From NCBI RefSeq assembly GCF_026625705.1, contig NZ_CP113059.1, forward strand, positions 1,736,001 through 1,800,000: a stretch of 64,000 bases of DNA, given 5' to 3'. This DNA comes from Pedobacter sp. SL55. GTDB taxonomy: Bacteria; Bacteroidota; Bacteroidia; Sphingobacteriales; Sphingobacteriaceae. A model generated the notes under the pieces. That model did no database searches. It saw only the letters and a list, made by a program, of their open reading frames with translations, and was not told the origin of the DNA. This document shows, piece after piece, positions 15,493 to 24,019 of this stretch. A program made the translations under genes and the position numbers. The stretch's first letter is position 1, and each line of letters begins with the position of its first letter.

Positions 15493-16671
15493 TCAACATA
15501 CAGAAGCAAGCTTTGTATAGCTGTTGCCAACAATATCTCTAAAAAGACTCTGCAAAGCTAATGTAAAACCCACTTTGGCGTTTTTCGTTTGGTCTTTTTC
15601 GCCAACACCATAGTCTAGGCGTATACTTAAGCCTTTTTCTGGATCAAAAAAGTACCTTCCTCCCAAGCCGTAGTTTGGCTTTAAGTCTTTCAAAACAGAT
15701 TCATTATTGGCAAAAACTTTTCCTGTGCCACCAAATAGCACAAGTCCCAATCGCTCCATAAAACGATAACGTATTTCGGCCTGTGCGGCCAGTAAGTTTT
15801 CATCTCTATAGCGTCCGCCGTAGTAGCCTCTCATAATTTCGTCGTTACCCAGCTGTGGATAAAGATAAAATGGTGTGTTGCGGTCACTTTGTACTGTTTG
15901 ATAAAAGCCTTGAACACCAAGGATTATTTTTTTTGCAAGCGGCCAAAAATTCCGGATGTTGACTCTTAACTGGCTTCCTGTGAAATTTTCTCTGCCAAAT
16001 ATTGGAGGTGCATATTGGTAGCTAATGCGACCAAAAAATCCTTTGGTTGGGTAATTGTTAGAGTTTCTGCTGTCATAACTTTGAGATAAACCTATGGAAA
16101 GTACTTTTCCGCCATCTTTGTCGTACACCTTTTGCTCACTATCGTAAATCCCTCCCGAAAGCTTATCCGTAAATTTTTGTTGCTCAAAGGCTAAAGACAA
16201 TCCGGTATAAACATTTTTTGCTATGGCTTTTTCAGCATCAAACTGCATTTTTACCAGTTGCTGCACCAACCTATCTTGGTCGTCTTCTAACGTATAATTC
16301 CCGATGCCATAAAAATTGAAAGGCATTTCTTTAAACTTTAGTTCACCTAAAAAATGCAGATCATTGTTTTTAGTCCAGGCATCGCCCCTTAGTGTAATAT
16401 TATATGTTCCAGTAGTAGAATATGAAGCTGCTCCGAAAAAATTAGAACTCCTGTTTAAAGTGTCTTGTTTGTCTACGTAAAATGAATAGATACTGCCTAG
16501 TCCGAATTCAAAGCCTGTTTCTTGTGCATAGCCAAATACTGGGATAGGCATAAAGCTTGCCTTGCGGGTAGTGTCTTTTTCGTTAGAGAAAATACGTTTG
16601 ATAAATCCCAGTTGTGCCAAAACAACGTTCGCATAGCAAAAGATTAAAACCGTAAGTGCTAATTTTTTCAT
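15493..16671 (-). CDS. BamA/TamA-family outer-membrane protein (surface antigen D15 barrel)
   Basis: A 392-residue protein with a signal peptide (cut after VVLAQ, about residue 19) and no POTRA repeats visible, so essentially only the 16-strand barrel. The conserved lid-lock motif appears as IMRGYYGGRYRDENLLAAQAEIRYR (Arg-Gly-Tyr core, about 278-302). Short barrel-only members are frequent in this phylum and have no assigned substrate. The C-terminus (QSLFRDIVGNSYTKLASVC) lacks the usual final aromatic, which is slightly odd. It is divergent from the DUF885 gene. Confidence 0.82.
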   Translation of the reverse strand: MKKLALTVLIFCYANVVLAQLGFIKRIFSNEKDTTRKASFMPIPVFGYAQETGFEFGLGSIYSFYVDKQDTLNRSSNFFGAASYSTTGTYNITLRGDAWTKNNDLHFLGELKFKEMPFNFYGIGNYTLEDDQDRLVQQLVKMQFDAEKAIAKNVYTGLSLAFEQQKFTDKLSGGIYDSEQKVYDKDGGKVLSIGLSQSYDSRNSNNYPTKGFFGRISYQYAPPIFGRENFTGSQLRVNIRNFWPLAKKIILGVQGFYQTVQSDRNTPFYLYPQLGNDEIMRGYYGGRYRDENLLAAQAEIRYRFMERLGLVLFGGTGKVFANNESVLKDLKPNYGLGGRYFFDPEKGLSIRLDYGVGEKDQTKNAKVGFTLALQSLFRDIVGNSYTKLASVC

Positions 16672-16740
16672 CGGTTACAAAGTAAATGAATTTATATGGA
16701 TTAGGATAATCATTACTTATATTGGACTACTTAATACTCG

Positions 16741-18468
16741 ATGATGAAAAAAACTCTCTTTTTTGCGCTACTAATTTGTGTTTCAGTTGCTCATGCGCAA
16801 GTTGCTACGCTACTTGTAAACAACGAAGCCAGCGTTTTACAGCCTTACATCAGTCAGTACCAAGCTGATAAAAATATGCTCAATAGAAAATATGCCTTAA
16901 AGCAATCTGAAGAATATTATTTAAGGATGGAACTTTTTTATGCGGATTGGCAGCGCCAGTTAAAAAGCTTGTCCTTTGCCAAACTTTCTCAAAATGAAAA
17001 AGTCGACTATATTTTGTTGAAGAGGGATATTGGTGCTGACGCTCGTAATTTACAAACGGCTTTTGCTGAATTTAAGGAAAGTAATTTTTTACTGCCTTTT
17101 GCGGCGCTGATCACTGATTTTGAACAGAAACGTAGGGTAGGCAAACAACAAGACGGTGCAACGACTGCCGCAACTTTTGGCCAACTGAAATTACAGCTAT
17201 CAACGGTAAAATCAGCGGTAGAGAGAAAGGATATAACCGTAAATGTAATGCAGGCCAAGTGGGCACAGCAAGCGTTAGCGCAATATGCAGCAACGTTTAC
17301 CGAAGCCTACAAATTCTACGATGGTTACGATCCTCAGTTTACAAAAGCTACTAAAGTGGCTTATGCTGAAGTTTTAGCGGCCTTTAAAGCGTACAATGAC
17401 GTGCTGGCCAAGATGGAGAAGCAGGCTAGTGCTTCGGATGATGGATCAGGAATTGTTGGTAATCCAATAGGACGAGCAGCCTTAGTTGATGGATTGCAAG
17501 ATGAAATGATTGCCTATACTCCTGAACAATTGACAGCTATTGCTCAACGAGAGTTTGCCTGGTGCGATGCGGAAGTAGCAAAAGCTGCACGTGAAATGGG
17601 TTTTGGTAATGATTGGAAGGCTGCGCTGGAAAAAGTGAAAACCGCTTACCCGCCTTTAGGTAAACAGCCGGAGTTAGTATTTGAATTAGCGAATGAAGCT
17701 ATCGACTTTGTGGAGAAAAATAAACTAATTACCGTACCATTCATGGCAAAAGAAGGTTGGCGTATGCGCATGTTAACGCCAGAAGAACAACGTTTTGCTC
17801 CTTTCTTTTTAGGCGGCGAATCGGTGTTGATTGCTTACCCTCACGAGAGCATGAGTGAAGAAGCCAAGATGATGACCTTGAGGGGTAATAACCGACATTT
17901 CTCGAGAGCTGTAGTTTTTCATGAATTGATACCAGGACATAACTTACAATACTACATGCAAAGCCGATACAAGCCTTATCGTAGAGCTTTTAGCACACCA
18001 TTTTGGACAGAAGGCTGGTCGCTGTATTGGGAAATGTTGCTATGGGACAATAACTTTGCGAAATCTCCAGAAGATAAGTTGGGCATGCTTTTTTGGCGTA
18101 TGCATCGTTGTGCCCGTATCATCTTTTCTACTAAATACCATTTAGGTAAGTGGACACCAAAACAATGTATCGATTTTTTAGTAGAGCGTGTGGGTTTTGA
18201 AAGAGCAAATGCAGAGGCAGAAGTGCGTAGGTCTTTCACTGGAAATTATGGTCCGCTATATCAGATTGGGTACATGTTAGGCGGACTGCAATTTAGGGCG
18301 TTGCAAAAAGAGTTAGTGCAAACAGGCAAAATGAACAATATTGATTTCCACGATCGTATTTTAAAAGAAAATTGTATGCCTGTAGAAATGGTAAGGGCTT
18401 TGTTGACTAATCAAGCATTAACAGAAGATTTTACCACAAAGTGGAAGTTTGCTGGAGAGGTGGAGTAA
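16741..18468 (+). CDS. DUF885 family protein, putative zinc metallopeptidase
   Basis: A 575-residue exported protein: signal peptide MMKKTLFFALLICVSVAHAQ, then an all-helical body. The motif HELIPGH (394-400, His-Glu...Gly-His) with the following YMQSRY and the FWTEGWSLYWE block (Glu at about 421) form a gluzincin-like metal site seen in DUF885. The family resembles M32-type carboxypeptidases in fold, but substrates are mostly unknown. Two consecutive ATG codons open the gene; either may be used. Confidence 0.85.
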   Translation: MMKKTLFFALLICVSVAHAQVATLLVNNEASVLQPYISQYQADKNMLNRKYALKQSEEYYLRMELFYADWQRQLKSLSFAKLSQNEKVDYILLKRDIGADARNLQTAFAEFKESNFLLPFAALITDFEQKRRVGKQQDGATTAATFGQLKLQLSTVKSAVERKDITVNVMQAKWAQQALAQYAATFTEAYKFYDGYDPQFTKATKVAYAEVLAAFKAYNDVLAKMEKQASASDDGSGIVGNPIGRAALVDGLQDEMIAYTPEQLTAIAQREFAWCDAEVAKAAREMGFGNDWKAALEKVKTAYPPLGKQPELVFELANEAIDFVEKNKLITVPFMAKEGWRMRMLTPEEQRFAPFFLGGESVLIAYPHESMSEEAKMMTLRGNNRHFSRAVVFHELIPGHNLQYYMQSRYKPYRRAFSTPFWTEGWSLYWEMLLWDNNFAKSPEDKLGMLFWRMHRCARIIFSTKYHLGKWTPKQCIDFLVERVGFERANAEAEVRRSFTGNYGPLYQIGYMLGGLQFRALQKELVQTGKMNNIDFHDRILKENCMPVEMVRALLTNQALTEDFTTKWKFAGEVE

Positions 18469-18496
18469 GATCTTATGAAAAGTAATGAACTAAGAA

Positions 18497-18859
18497 ATGA
18501 AAGTATTGTATTACTTCCTATATAAAATATTGATAAAAAGCAGGAGAGAGGAAGATCCTGGAGGCGCTACTGCGATAATCTTAGGGTTTACATTTTTTTG
18601 GAATATTATAATTCTATTGAAAATGAGTTTTCCTTCAGGCTATTTCAATATGCCTAAAGAACAAGCCGTATTTATAGGGATTTTTGTTGGGATAATATTT
18701 TTTGTGCCTATTTATTTTTTTCTTTATAAGAGACGTGATAAAATAATAACCGATGTTGAAAGTTTCTCTAAAAAAAGATACTTGATAGGTAAGGTTGTTA
18801 GCTATTCATATTTCTTAGTTACAATCATTTTTACGTTTTATTATCTCTTTACCCACTAA
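18497..18859 (+). CDS. Small membrane protein of unknown function
   Basis: A 120-residue protein, not recognised. Three hydrophobic stretches, about 27-43, 58-76 and 98-117, suggest three membrane spans. The charged N-terminal segment ILIKSRREEDPGGATA and the loop KRRDKIITDVESFSKKRY lie on opposite sides. It begins 28 bp after the DUF885 gene in the same direction and may be co-transcribed. Confidence 0.6.
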   Translation: MKVLYYFLYKILIKSRREEDPGGATAIILGFTFFWNIIILLKMSFPSGYFNMPKEQAVFIGIFVGIIFFVPIYFFLYKRRDKIITDVESFSKKRYLIGKVVSYSYFLVTIIFTFYYLFTH

Positions 18860-18879
18860 GTGATGGTGTTCGTGTTATA

Positions 18880-18955
18880 AACCGAATGGCGGTGTAAAGC
18901 CCGCAAGCGAGAGAAACGAGTGCGGACTTAGAACGAACAGCCGGACTTTCGGAAC
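18880..18955 (+). repeat. Partial copy of the dispersed repeat found at 61696-61980
   Basis: AAGCCCGCAAGCGAG...CGAGTGCGGACTT here matches, in reverse complement, the segment 61721-61754, with further similarity on each side (CCGAATGG, GAACAGC). It looks like a degenerate 3' fragment of the larger element. Confidence 0.6.
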
Positions 18956-18969
18956 ATAGTACTACTGCA

Positions 18970-19320
18970 ATTGCTTTTCAAAATAATTATCCCGCAGATT
19001 TTCACAGATACCCTCGCAGATTTCGTTAATTCGTACCTGCTAAAATCTGCGGCTCTTATCTGCGCTCATCAGCGGGAAATATTGGGTAATTGCTTTTCAA
19101 AATAATTATCCCGCAGATTTTCACAGATACCCTCGCAGATTTCATTAATTCGTACCTGCTAAAATCTGCGGCTCTTATCTGCGCTCATCAGCGGGAAATA
19201 TTGGGCATTGTTTTTCAAAATAACTATCCCACATATTTTCACAGATGCCCTCGCAGATTTCGCTAATTCGCATCTTCTAAAATCCGCGGCTTTAATCTGC
19301 GTTTATCAGTGGGAAACTTA
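18970..19320. repeat. Three tandem repeats of 118/119 bp
   Basis: Copies begin at 18970, 19089 and 19207, each starting ATTG(C/T)TTTTCAAAATAA. Copies 1 and 2 differ at only a few bases; copy 3 is clearly diverged. Each unit contains its own inverted repeats, for example CCGCAGATTTT and AAAATCTGCGG, and ends CATCAGCGGGAAA, so each could fold into a long hairpin. No ORF. The rest of the 550-bp gap holds the fragment at 18880 and the MarR promoter. Confidence 0.85.
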
Positions 19321-19354
19321 ACCTCTAGAGCAATCCGGAATAAAAATTAATATT

Positions 19355-19402
19355 CTGCTTGCATAATAAAAATCAATTCTATAAATTTGTTATGCAAGCA
19401 TA
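19355..19402 (+). promoter_or_regulatory. MarR autoregulated promoter with two operator sites
   Basis: Promoter: TTG (19359-19361), 20 bp, TAAATTTG (19382-19389). Operator 1, TCTGCTTGCATA (19355-19366), overlaps the -33 box. Operator 2, TATGCAAGCATA (19391-19402), follows the -7 box directly, at the start of transcription. TGCTTGCATAA and TTATGCAAGCA are a perfect inverted repeat. The same site occurs before fadD at 57968. The binding protein is inferred to be the MarR product. Confidence 0.7.
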
Positions 19403-19410
19403 GTAATTTA

Positions 19411-19848
19411 ATGAAGCAGAAAGAGACCGTAGATTATTTTTTAAAGATAGTTTGGCAAAATGTGTCGAACACTTACAACCAAGTTGCTGCTGGTTTTGGC
19501 ATTACGCAGGCTATTGGCTATATGCTAATCAATATCGAGGCCGAGGGTACTGCGGTATCTGCTTTGGCTGCGCTACTTGGCGTAAAAGCCACAAGTTTAT
19601 CGCGGATGCTAAACAATATGGAAGAATCTGGGTTGATTTATAGAGAGGCATCTGAAGGAGACAAGCGATCGGTAAAGGTTTATTTAACACCTTTTGGCAT
19701 AGAAAAAAGAAAGCTCGCTCGTGATGTGGTAGTTTCATTTAATGAATACTTGAATGAGCAATTAAGTGCTAAGGAAAGAGAGCAATTAATTAACACACTA
19801 GAAAAAATTAACCAATTAACATTGGCTTATCCGCCAGTAAAAAAATAG
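19411..19848 (+). CDS. MarR-family transcriptional regulator of the beta-oxidation operon
   Basis: A 145-residue winged-helix regulator from ATG 19411 (MKQKETVDYFLKIVWQ). A longer reading from 19387 begins inside the -7 element and is rejected. The DNA-binding part (about 40-110) shows SALAALLGVKATSLSRMLNNMEESGLIYREASEGDKRSVKVYLT in pieces typical of MarR (helix LGVKATSLSRML, wing EGDKRSVKV). It overlaps its operon: the fadB-like ATG is 1 bp after its stop. It probably senses an acyl-CoA or fatty acid and represses its own promoter and fadD (inference from operators). Confidence 0.85.
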   Translation: MKQKETVDYFLKIVWQNVSNTYNQVAAGFGITQAIGYMLINIEAEGTAVSALAALLGVKATSLSRMLNNMEESGLIYREASEGDKRSVKVYLTPFGIEKRKLARDVVVSFNEYLNEQLSAKEREQLINTLEKINQLTLAYPPVKK

Positions 19849-19849
19849 T

Positions 19850-21064
19850 ATGAACAGAAGCATTAAGAAAGTAGCAGTTTTAGGGTCGGGTATTATGGGT
19901 TCTCGTATTGCCTGTCACTTTGCCAATATCGGGGTTGAAATACTATTGTTAGATATTGCAGCAAAAGCACCTGAAGGAGCTGAGCAAAATCATTACGACA
20001 AAAATAAAATTGTAAACGAGGCTTTGCAGGCTGCGGTAAAAAGTAACCCTTCGCCTATTTATTCGAAATCGGTAGTACAAAAAATCAGTACGGGTAATTT
20101 TGAGGATGATATGCCTAAAATTAGCAGTTGCGATTGGGTAATTGAGGTAGTGGTAGAGAATTTGGACATCAAGCAAAAGGTGTTTGAGCAGGTAGAGCAA
20201 CACCGCAAGCCGGGCACTTTAATTACTTCTAATACTTCTGGTATTCCTATTCATTTAATGGCTGAAGGTAGAAGCGATGATTTTAAAGCGAATTTCTGCG
20301 GTACGCACTTTTTTAATCCGCCACGCTATTTAAGATTGTTGGAAATTATTCCTACACCGCACACTAAACCAGAAGTAGTGGATTTTTTAATGCACTACGG
20401 CGATAAGTTCTTAGGCAAAACTACCGTGCTTTGTAAAGATACACCAGCATTTATTGCCAACAGGGTAGGTGTTTATTCTATTATGGCGCTTTTACATTCG
20501 GTAGAAAAACTGGATTTGACGGTAGAAGAAGTAGATAAATTTACTGGGCCAGCCTTGGGTAGACCAAAATCGGCTACGTTCCGTACATCGGACGTGGTGG
20601 GTCTAGATACCATGATGAAGGTTGCCAAAGGCTTGTATGATAATGTGCCCGATGATAAGGCTCACGACTTATTCAAACTGCCTGCCTACGTAGAAAAGAT
20701 GGCCGAAAACAATTGGTTGGGCGATAAAACCAAACAGGGTTTCTATAAAAAAATTAAAAATGCGGATGGGAAGAGTGAAATTTTAGCGCTCGACCTGAAA
20801 ACTTTAGAATACAAACCTAAACAGAAAATCAAATCAGCTACGCTAGAAATGACCAAAAGCATTGACAAGGTGGGGGATAGGATGAAGGTTTTTGCTGCAG
20901 GAAAAGATAAAGCGGGTGAACTGTTCCGTACTTCTTTTTCGGTTTGTTCGAATATGTATCTGACCGTATTCCGGAAATTGCCGATGAGCTTTACAAAATT
21001 GACGATGCAATGCGTGCTGGTTTTGGCTGGGAGTTGGGGCCGTTTGAGGTTTGGGATGCCGTAG
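19850..21064 (+). CDS. fadB-like fusion, N-terminal piece: 3-hydroxyacyl-CoA dehydrogenase
   Basis: The piece carries the NAD-binding Rossmann motif VAVLGSGIMGSRIACHFANIG (residues 8-28, GxGxMG), the substrate-domain block FCGTHFFNPPRYLRLLEIIP and the CKDTPAFIANRVG signature. It catalyses oxidation of 3-hydroxyacyl-CoA. The true coding frame leaves this ORF at the T5 run 20935-20939. With one more T, the text reads RTSFFGLFEYVSDRIPE and continues in the next ORF, so the last about 40 residues of this ORF are artefact. In this fusion the dehydrogenase is first and the hydratase last, the reverse of E. coli FadB. Confidence 0.9.
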   Translation: MNRSIKKVAVLGSGIMGSRIACHFANIGVEILLLDIAAKAPEGAEQNHYDKNKIVNEALQAAVKSNPSPIYSKSVVQKISTGNFEDDMPKISSCDWVIEVVVENLDIKQKVFEQVEQHRKPGTLITSNTSGIPIHLMAEGRSDDFKANFCGTHFFNPPRYLRLLEIIPTPHTKPEVVDFLMHYGDKFLGKTTVLCKDTPAFIANRVGVYSIMALLHSVEKLDLTVEEVDKFTGPALGRPKSATFRTSDVVGLDTMMKVAKGLYDNVPDDKAHDLFKLPAYVEKMAENNWLGDKTKQGFYKKIKNADGKSEILALDLKTLEYKPKQKIKSATLEMTKSIDKVGDRMKVFAAGKDKAGELFRTSFSVCSNMYLTVFRKLPMSFTKLTMQCVLVLAGSWGRLRFGMP

Positions 21065-21888
21065 GTGTAGCTGATGCCATTGAAGGAATGCAAAAATATG
21101 GCAACAAACCAGCGGCTTGGTTAACTGAGATGCTGGCGGCCGGGCATACTTCTTTTTATAAAGTGGAAGATGGCGTGAAGAAATATTACGATATCCCTTC
21201 TAAAGGCTACAAAGAAATTCCTGGCACGGCCGATTTTATCATCCTTGAAAATTTAAAGGATAGCGGAAAAGTGTTGTATAAAAACGCAGGCGCATCTATT
21301 ATTGATTTGGGCGATGGTATCTTAAATGTGGAATTCCACTCGAAGATGAATACCATTGGTGGCGATACTTTAACGGCCATTAACAAAGCGATTGACCTGG
21401 CCGAGAAAGATTACAGAGGTGTGGTGATTGGAAACGATGGTGCTAATTTTTCTGCTGGGGCCAACGTGGGGATGATTTTCATGATGGCCGTAGAGCAGGA
21501 GTGGGATGAGTTGAATATGGCCGTGAAAATGTTCCAAAATACTTCGATGCGCATTCGTTATTCTTCGGTTCCGGTAGTGGTAGCTCCACATAATCTAACT
21601 TTAGGTGGCGGTTGCGAGTTCAGTCTGCATGCCGACCACGTGCAGCTAAGTGCAGAAACTTACATGGGCTTGGTAGAGTTTGGTGTGGGCGTAATTCCTG
21701 GTGGTGGTGGAACAAAAGAGTTTGCTCTAAGAGCGTCTGATGAATTTGCCGACGACCAAATTGTGCAAAATGCGTTGAAAAATCGCTTTTTAACTATTGG
21801 TATGGCGAAGGTTTCTACCTCCGCGGTTGAGGCTTTTGAGTTGGGTTACTTGCAGAAGGATAAAGTACTCGATCAGCATGAACCGTAG
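20944..21888 (+). CDS. fadB-like fusion, middle piece: second dehydrogenase domain and enoyl-CoA hydratase core
   Basis: Continues the previous piece from about 20935 in another frame. It begins with FEYVSDRIPEIADELYKIDDAMRAGFGWELGPFEVWDAVG, the C-terminal dehydrogenase domain. The crotonase core follows: GNDGANFSAGANVG (about 165-178) forms the oxyanion hole, NLTLGGGCEFSLHAD and MGLVEFGVGVIPGGGGTKE carry the catalytic glutamates. The frame is lost again near 21865-21872, where one extra base sends it to HEP-stop. Only the C-terminal hydratase tail is missing. Confidence 0.88.
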   Translation: MFEYVSDRIPEIADELYKIDDAMRAGFGWELGPFEVWDAVGVADAIEGMQKYGNKPAAWLTEMLAAGHTSFYKVEDGVKKYYDIPSKGYKEIPGTADFIILENLKDSGKVLYKNAGASIIDLGDGILNVEFHSKMNTIGGDTLTAINKAIDLAEKDYRGVVIGNDGANFSAGANVGMIFMMAVEQEWDELNMAVKMFQNTSMRIRYSSVPVVVAPHNLTLGGGCEFSLHADHVQLSAETYMGLVEFGVGVIPGGGGTKEFALRASDEFADDQIVQNALKNRFLTIGMAKVSTSAVEAFELGYLQKDKVLDQHEP

Positions 21889-22237
21889 TCGCTTAATTGC
21901 AGATGCCAAAGCTAAAGCAATAGAACTGGCCGATGCAGGATATACGAAACCAGTTCAGCGCAAAAACATTAAGGTGTTAGGAAAGCAAGGTTTAGGCATT
22001 GTTTACGCTGGTGCAAATACGATGTACTCGGGTAATTACATTTCAGAACATGATAAGAAAATCTCAGAAAAGCTCGGTTGGGTAATGTGCGGTGGCGATT
22101 TGTCTTCTCCAACGGAAGTAACAGAGCAGTATTTGCTGGATTTAGAAAGGGAAGCATTTTTATCGCTTTGCGGAGAACGAAAAACTTTAGAGCGCATACA
22201 AAGTATAGTGACGAAAGGTAAGCCGTTGAGGAACTAG
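21797..22237 (+). CDS. fadB-like fusion, C-terminal piece
   Basis: Real coding starts around 21870 with SISMNRSRLIADAKAKAIELADAGY and runs to 22237 (IVTKGKPLRN). This is the helical tail of the hydratase domain. The first 25 residues of the ORF are out of the true frame. The three pieces together make a protein of about 795 residues. The two indels are of opposite sign, so the original frame is restored here. Confidence 0.82.
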   Translation: MVWRRFLPPRLRLLSWVTCRRIKYSISMNRSRLIADAKAKAIELADAGYTKPVQRKNIKVLGKQGLGIVYAGANTMYSGNYISEHDKKISEKLGWVMCGGDLSSPTEVTEQYLLDLEREAFLSLCGERKTLERIQSIVTKGKPLRN

Positions 22238-22247
22238 ATTTGAATAA

Positions 22248-22690
22248 GAAACAAAGAACAAGGAGTAAGGAATAAAGACAGGATGCATAATTTTAGACAA
22301 CTGCAAATTTGGAAAGAAGGAATGGAAGTAACCAAACAGGTTTACTTGCTATTAGCAAAGTTTCCTTCTTCAGAAAAGTTTGGCCTAATTTCTCAAATTT
22401 CTAGATGTGCCATTTCTGTTCCTTCTAATATTGCCGAAGGTTCATCAAGGTCATCAAATAAAGAATTTTCACACTTTTTATCTATCGCTTTAGGTTCTTT
22501 ATTCGAGCTGGAAACACAACTTTTACTATCAACCGAGCTTGAAATTATAAGTAAGGAACAATTAGGGTCGAGTATTGAAAGTATAATTCATTTACAAAAG
22601 AAAATATCGGCTTTTAAAAAAACATTGAATTAATAATATTGGTTAAGGCGCTTGGTCTTTATTCCTTGTTCCTTAATCCTTAATCCAAAA
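22248..22690. repeat. Inverted-repeat-bounded spacer inside the fad operon, carrying the S23-type ORF
   Basis: The left end GAACAAGGAGTAAGGAATAA (from 22257) is complementary to the right end around 22652-22673 (TTATTCCTTGTTCCTTA), imperfectly. The right end, 22641-22690, is a 50-bp sequence repeated at 24020-24069 (48 of 50 identical), in each case just before the next start codon. The spacer looks like an inserted unit rather than normal operon linker. Confidence 0.55.
22283..22633 (+). CDS. Four-helix-bundle protein of the S23/23S rRNA intervening-sequence family
   Basis: A 116-residue all-helical protein. MHNFRQLQIWKEGMEVTKQVY, FPSSEKFGLISQISRCAISVPSNIAEGSSR and the LxxALGSLFELETQL helix are the family hallmarks. 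Relatives were first found in intervening sequences within 23S rRNA genes, but most copies in this phylum are free-standing. No enzymatic role is known; pentameric bundles have been solved (family knowledge). Its place between fadB and fadA, inside a repeat-bounded spacer, suggests insertion rather than a part in beta-oxidation. Confidence 0.9.
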   Translation: MHNFRQLQIWKEGMEVTKQVYLLLAKFPSSEKFGLISQISRCAISVPSNIAEGSSRSSNKEFSHFLSIALGSLFELETQLLLSTELEIISKEQLGSSIESIIHLQKKISAFKKTLN

Positions 22691-22693
22691 AGA

Positions 22694-23869
22694 ATGGAAG
22701 CATACATAATAGCAGGACTAAGGACAGCAGTAGGCAAAGCGCCTCGTGGTGTATTTCGTTTCACCAGAGCTGATGATTTGGCAGCCGATGTAATTAAGCA
22801 ATTGGTGGCATCAGTACCGAATTTAGATAAGGAGCAAATTGATGATGTGATTGTAGGAAATGCTACACCAGAAGCAGAACAAGGTTTAAATATTGGCCGT
22901 ATGATTAGCTTGATGGGCTTGGATACCGATAAAGTGCCAGGTGTAACCGTAAATAGATATTGTGCTTCGGGCTTAGAAACTATTGCTACGGCGGTTGCTA
23001 AAATCAAAGCTGGTATGGCTGATTGTATCATTGCTGGTGGGGTAGAGGTGATGTCGGGTATGCCATTTGGTGGATGGAAATTAGTGCCGAACCCCGATGT
23101 AGCTAAAACCAACCCAGATTGGTACTGGGGTATGGGCTTAACAGCAGAAGCGGTAGCAAAAGAATACAATGTGAGTAGGGAAGACCAAGATGAGTTTGCT
23201 TTTCAATCGCACATGAAAGCTATTGAAGCGATTAAAAATGGGCATTTGAAAGCAGGCGTCGCACCAATTACGGTCAACGAAACTTACTTAGATGATCAGC
23301 TAAAAAAGAAAACTAAATCTTACGTGGTAGATACTGATGAGGGCCCAAGGGCAGATACTACCATTGAGCGATTAGCGAAGTTAAAGCCCGTGTTTGCGGC
23401 CAATGGTCGCATCACTGCGGGTAATTCTTCGCAAACGTCAGATGGTGCCGCTTTTGTATTGGTCGTTTCCGAAAAGAAAATGAAAGAGCTAGGTGCTGAA
23501 CCAATTGCTCGTTTGGTAAGCTATGGTGTAGCTGGCGTTCCGCCAAGAATTATGGGTATTGGCCCAATTGAAGCTATTCCAAAGGCTTTAAAAATGGCTG
23601 GAATGGAACAAAGCCAAATCGACTTAATCGAGCTCAATGAAGCTTTTGCATCGCAATCTTTAGCGATTATCAGAACTTTAGATCTAGATCAGAGCAAAAT
23701 CAATGTTAACGGTGGAGCAATTGCACTTGGCCATCCGCTAGGTTGTACAGGAGCTAAACTTTCGGTGCAGTTATTTAACGAAGCCAAGCGCAGAAACGCT
23801 AAATACGGTATGGTAACAATGTGTGTAGGTACAGGGCAAGGTGCAGCGGGGATATTTGAAGTGTTCTAG
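22694..23869 (+). CDS. fadA: Acetyl-CoA C-acyltransferase (3-ketoacyl-CoA thiolase)
   Basis: A 391-residue thiolase from ATG 22694 (MEAYIIAGLRTAVGKAPRGVF); upstream in-frame codons are repeat sequence. It cleaves 3-ketoacyl-CoA with CoA to acetyl-CoA and a shortened acyl-CoA. Acyl-accepting Cys90 lies in NRYCASGLE. NGGAIALGHPLGCTGA gives the catalytic His, and MCVGTGQGAAGIFE the second catalytic Cys. It is the thiolase partner of the fadB-like fusion in this operon. Confidence 0.96.
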   Translation: MEAYIIAGLRTAVGKAPRGVFRFTRADDLAADVIKQLVASVPNLDKEQIDDVIVGNATPEAEQGLNIGRMISLMGLDTDKVPGVTVNRYCASGLETIATAVAKIKAGMADCIIAGGVEVMSGMPFGGWKLVPNPDVAKTNPDWYWGMGLTAEAVAKEYNVSREDQDEFAFQSHMKAIEAIKNGHLKAGVAPITVNETYLDDQLKKKTKSYVVDTDEGPRADTTIERLAKLKPVFAANGRITAGNSSQTSDGAAFVLVVSEKKMKELGAEPIARLVSYGVAGVPPRIMGIGPIEAIPKALKMAGMEQSQIDLIELNEAFASQSLAIIRTLDLDQSKINVNGGAIALGHPLGCTGAKLSVQLFNEAKRRNAKYGMVTMCVGTGQGAAGIFEVF

Positions 23870-23913
23870 GGATAAAAGAACAAGGAGCAAAGAACAAAGA
23901 TTTGATGAAACAT

Positions 23914-23989
23914 CGTCATTGCGAGGCACGAAGCAATCTTACAACGAATAATAAAATGCTTTAGGATTGATTCGTGCCTCGCAATGACG
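23914..23989. repeat. Long hairpin repeat, family B, between fadA and the dehydrogenase gene
   Basis: Arms 23914-23938 and 23965-23989 pair over 25 bp with one mismatch; the core is CATTGCGAGGCACGAAGCAA and its complement. It is flanked by the operon repeat (left relative near 23876, right copy 24020-24069). It might attenuate or stabilise the mRNA between the two genes. Confidence 0.75.
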
Positions 23990-24019
23990 GCAATGAAAAT
24001 ATTTTAAAATGACAATTTC

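Noticed and set aside
18970-19320. Possible CRISPR array
   Set aside because: Units are 118/119 bp, contiguous without unique spacers, and each carries its own hairpins. No cas genes are nearby.
22630-23169. 179-codon minus-strand ORF opposite fadA
   Set aside because: Antisense to well-conserved thiolase motifs; composition typical of a shadow frame.
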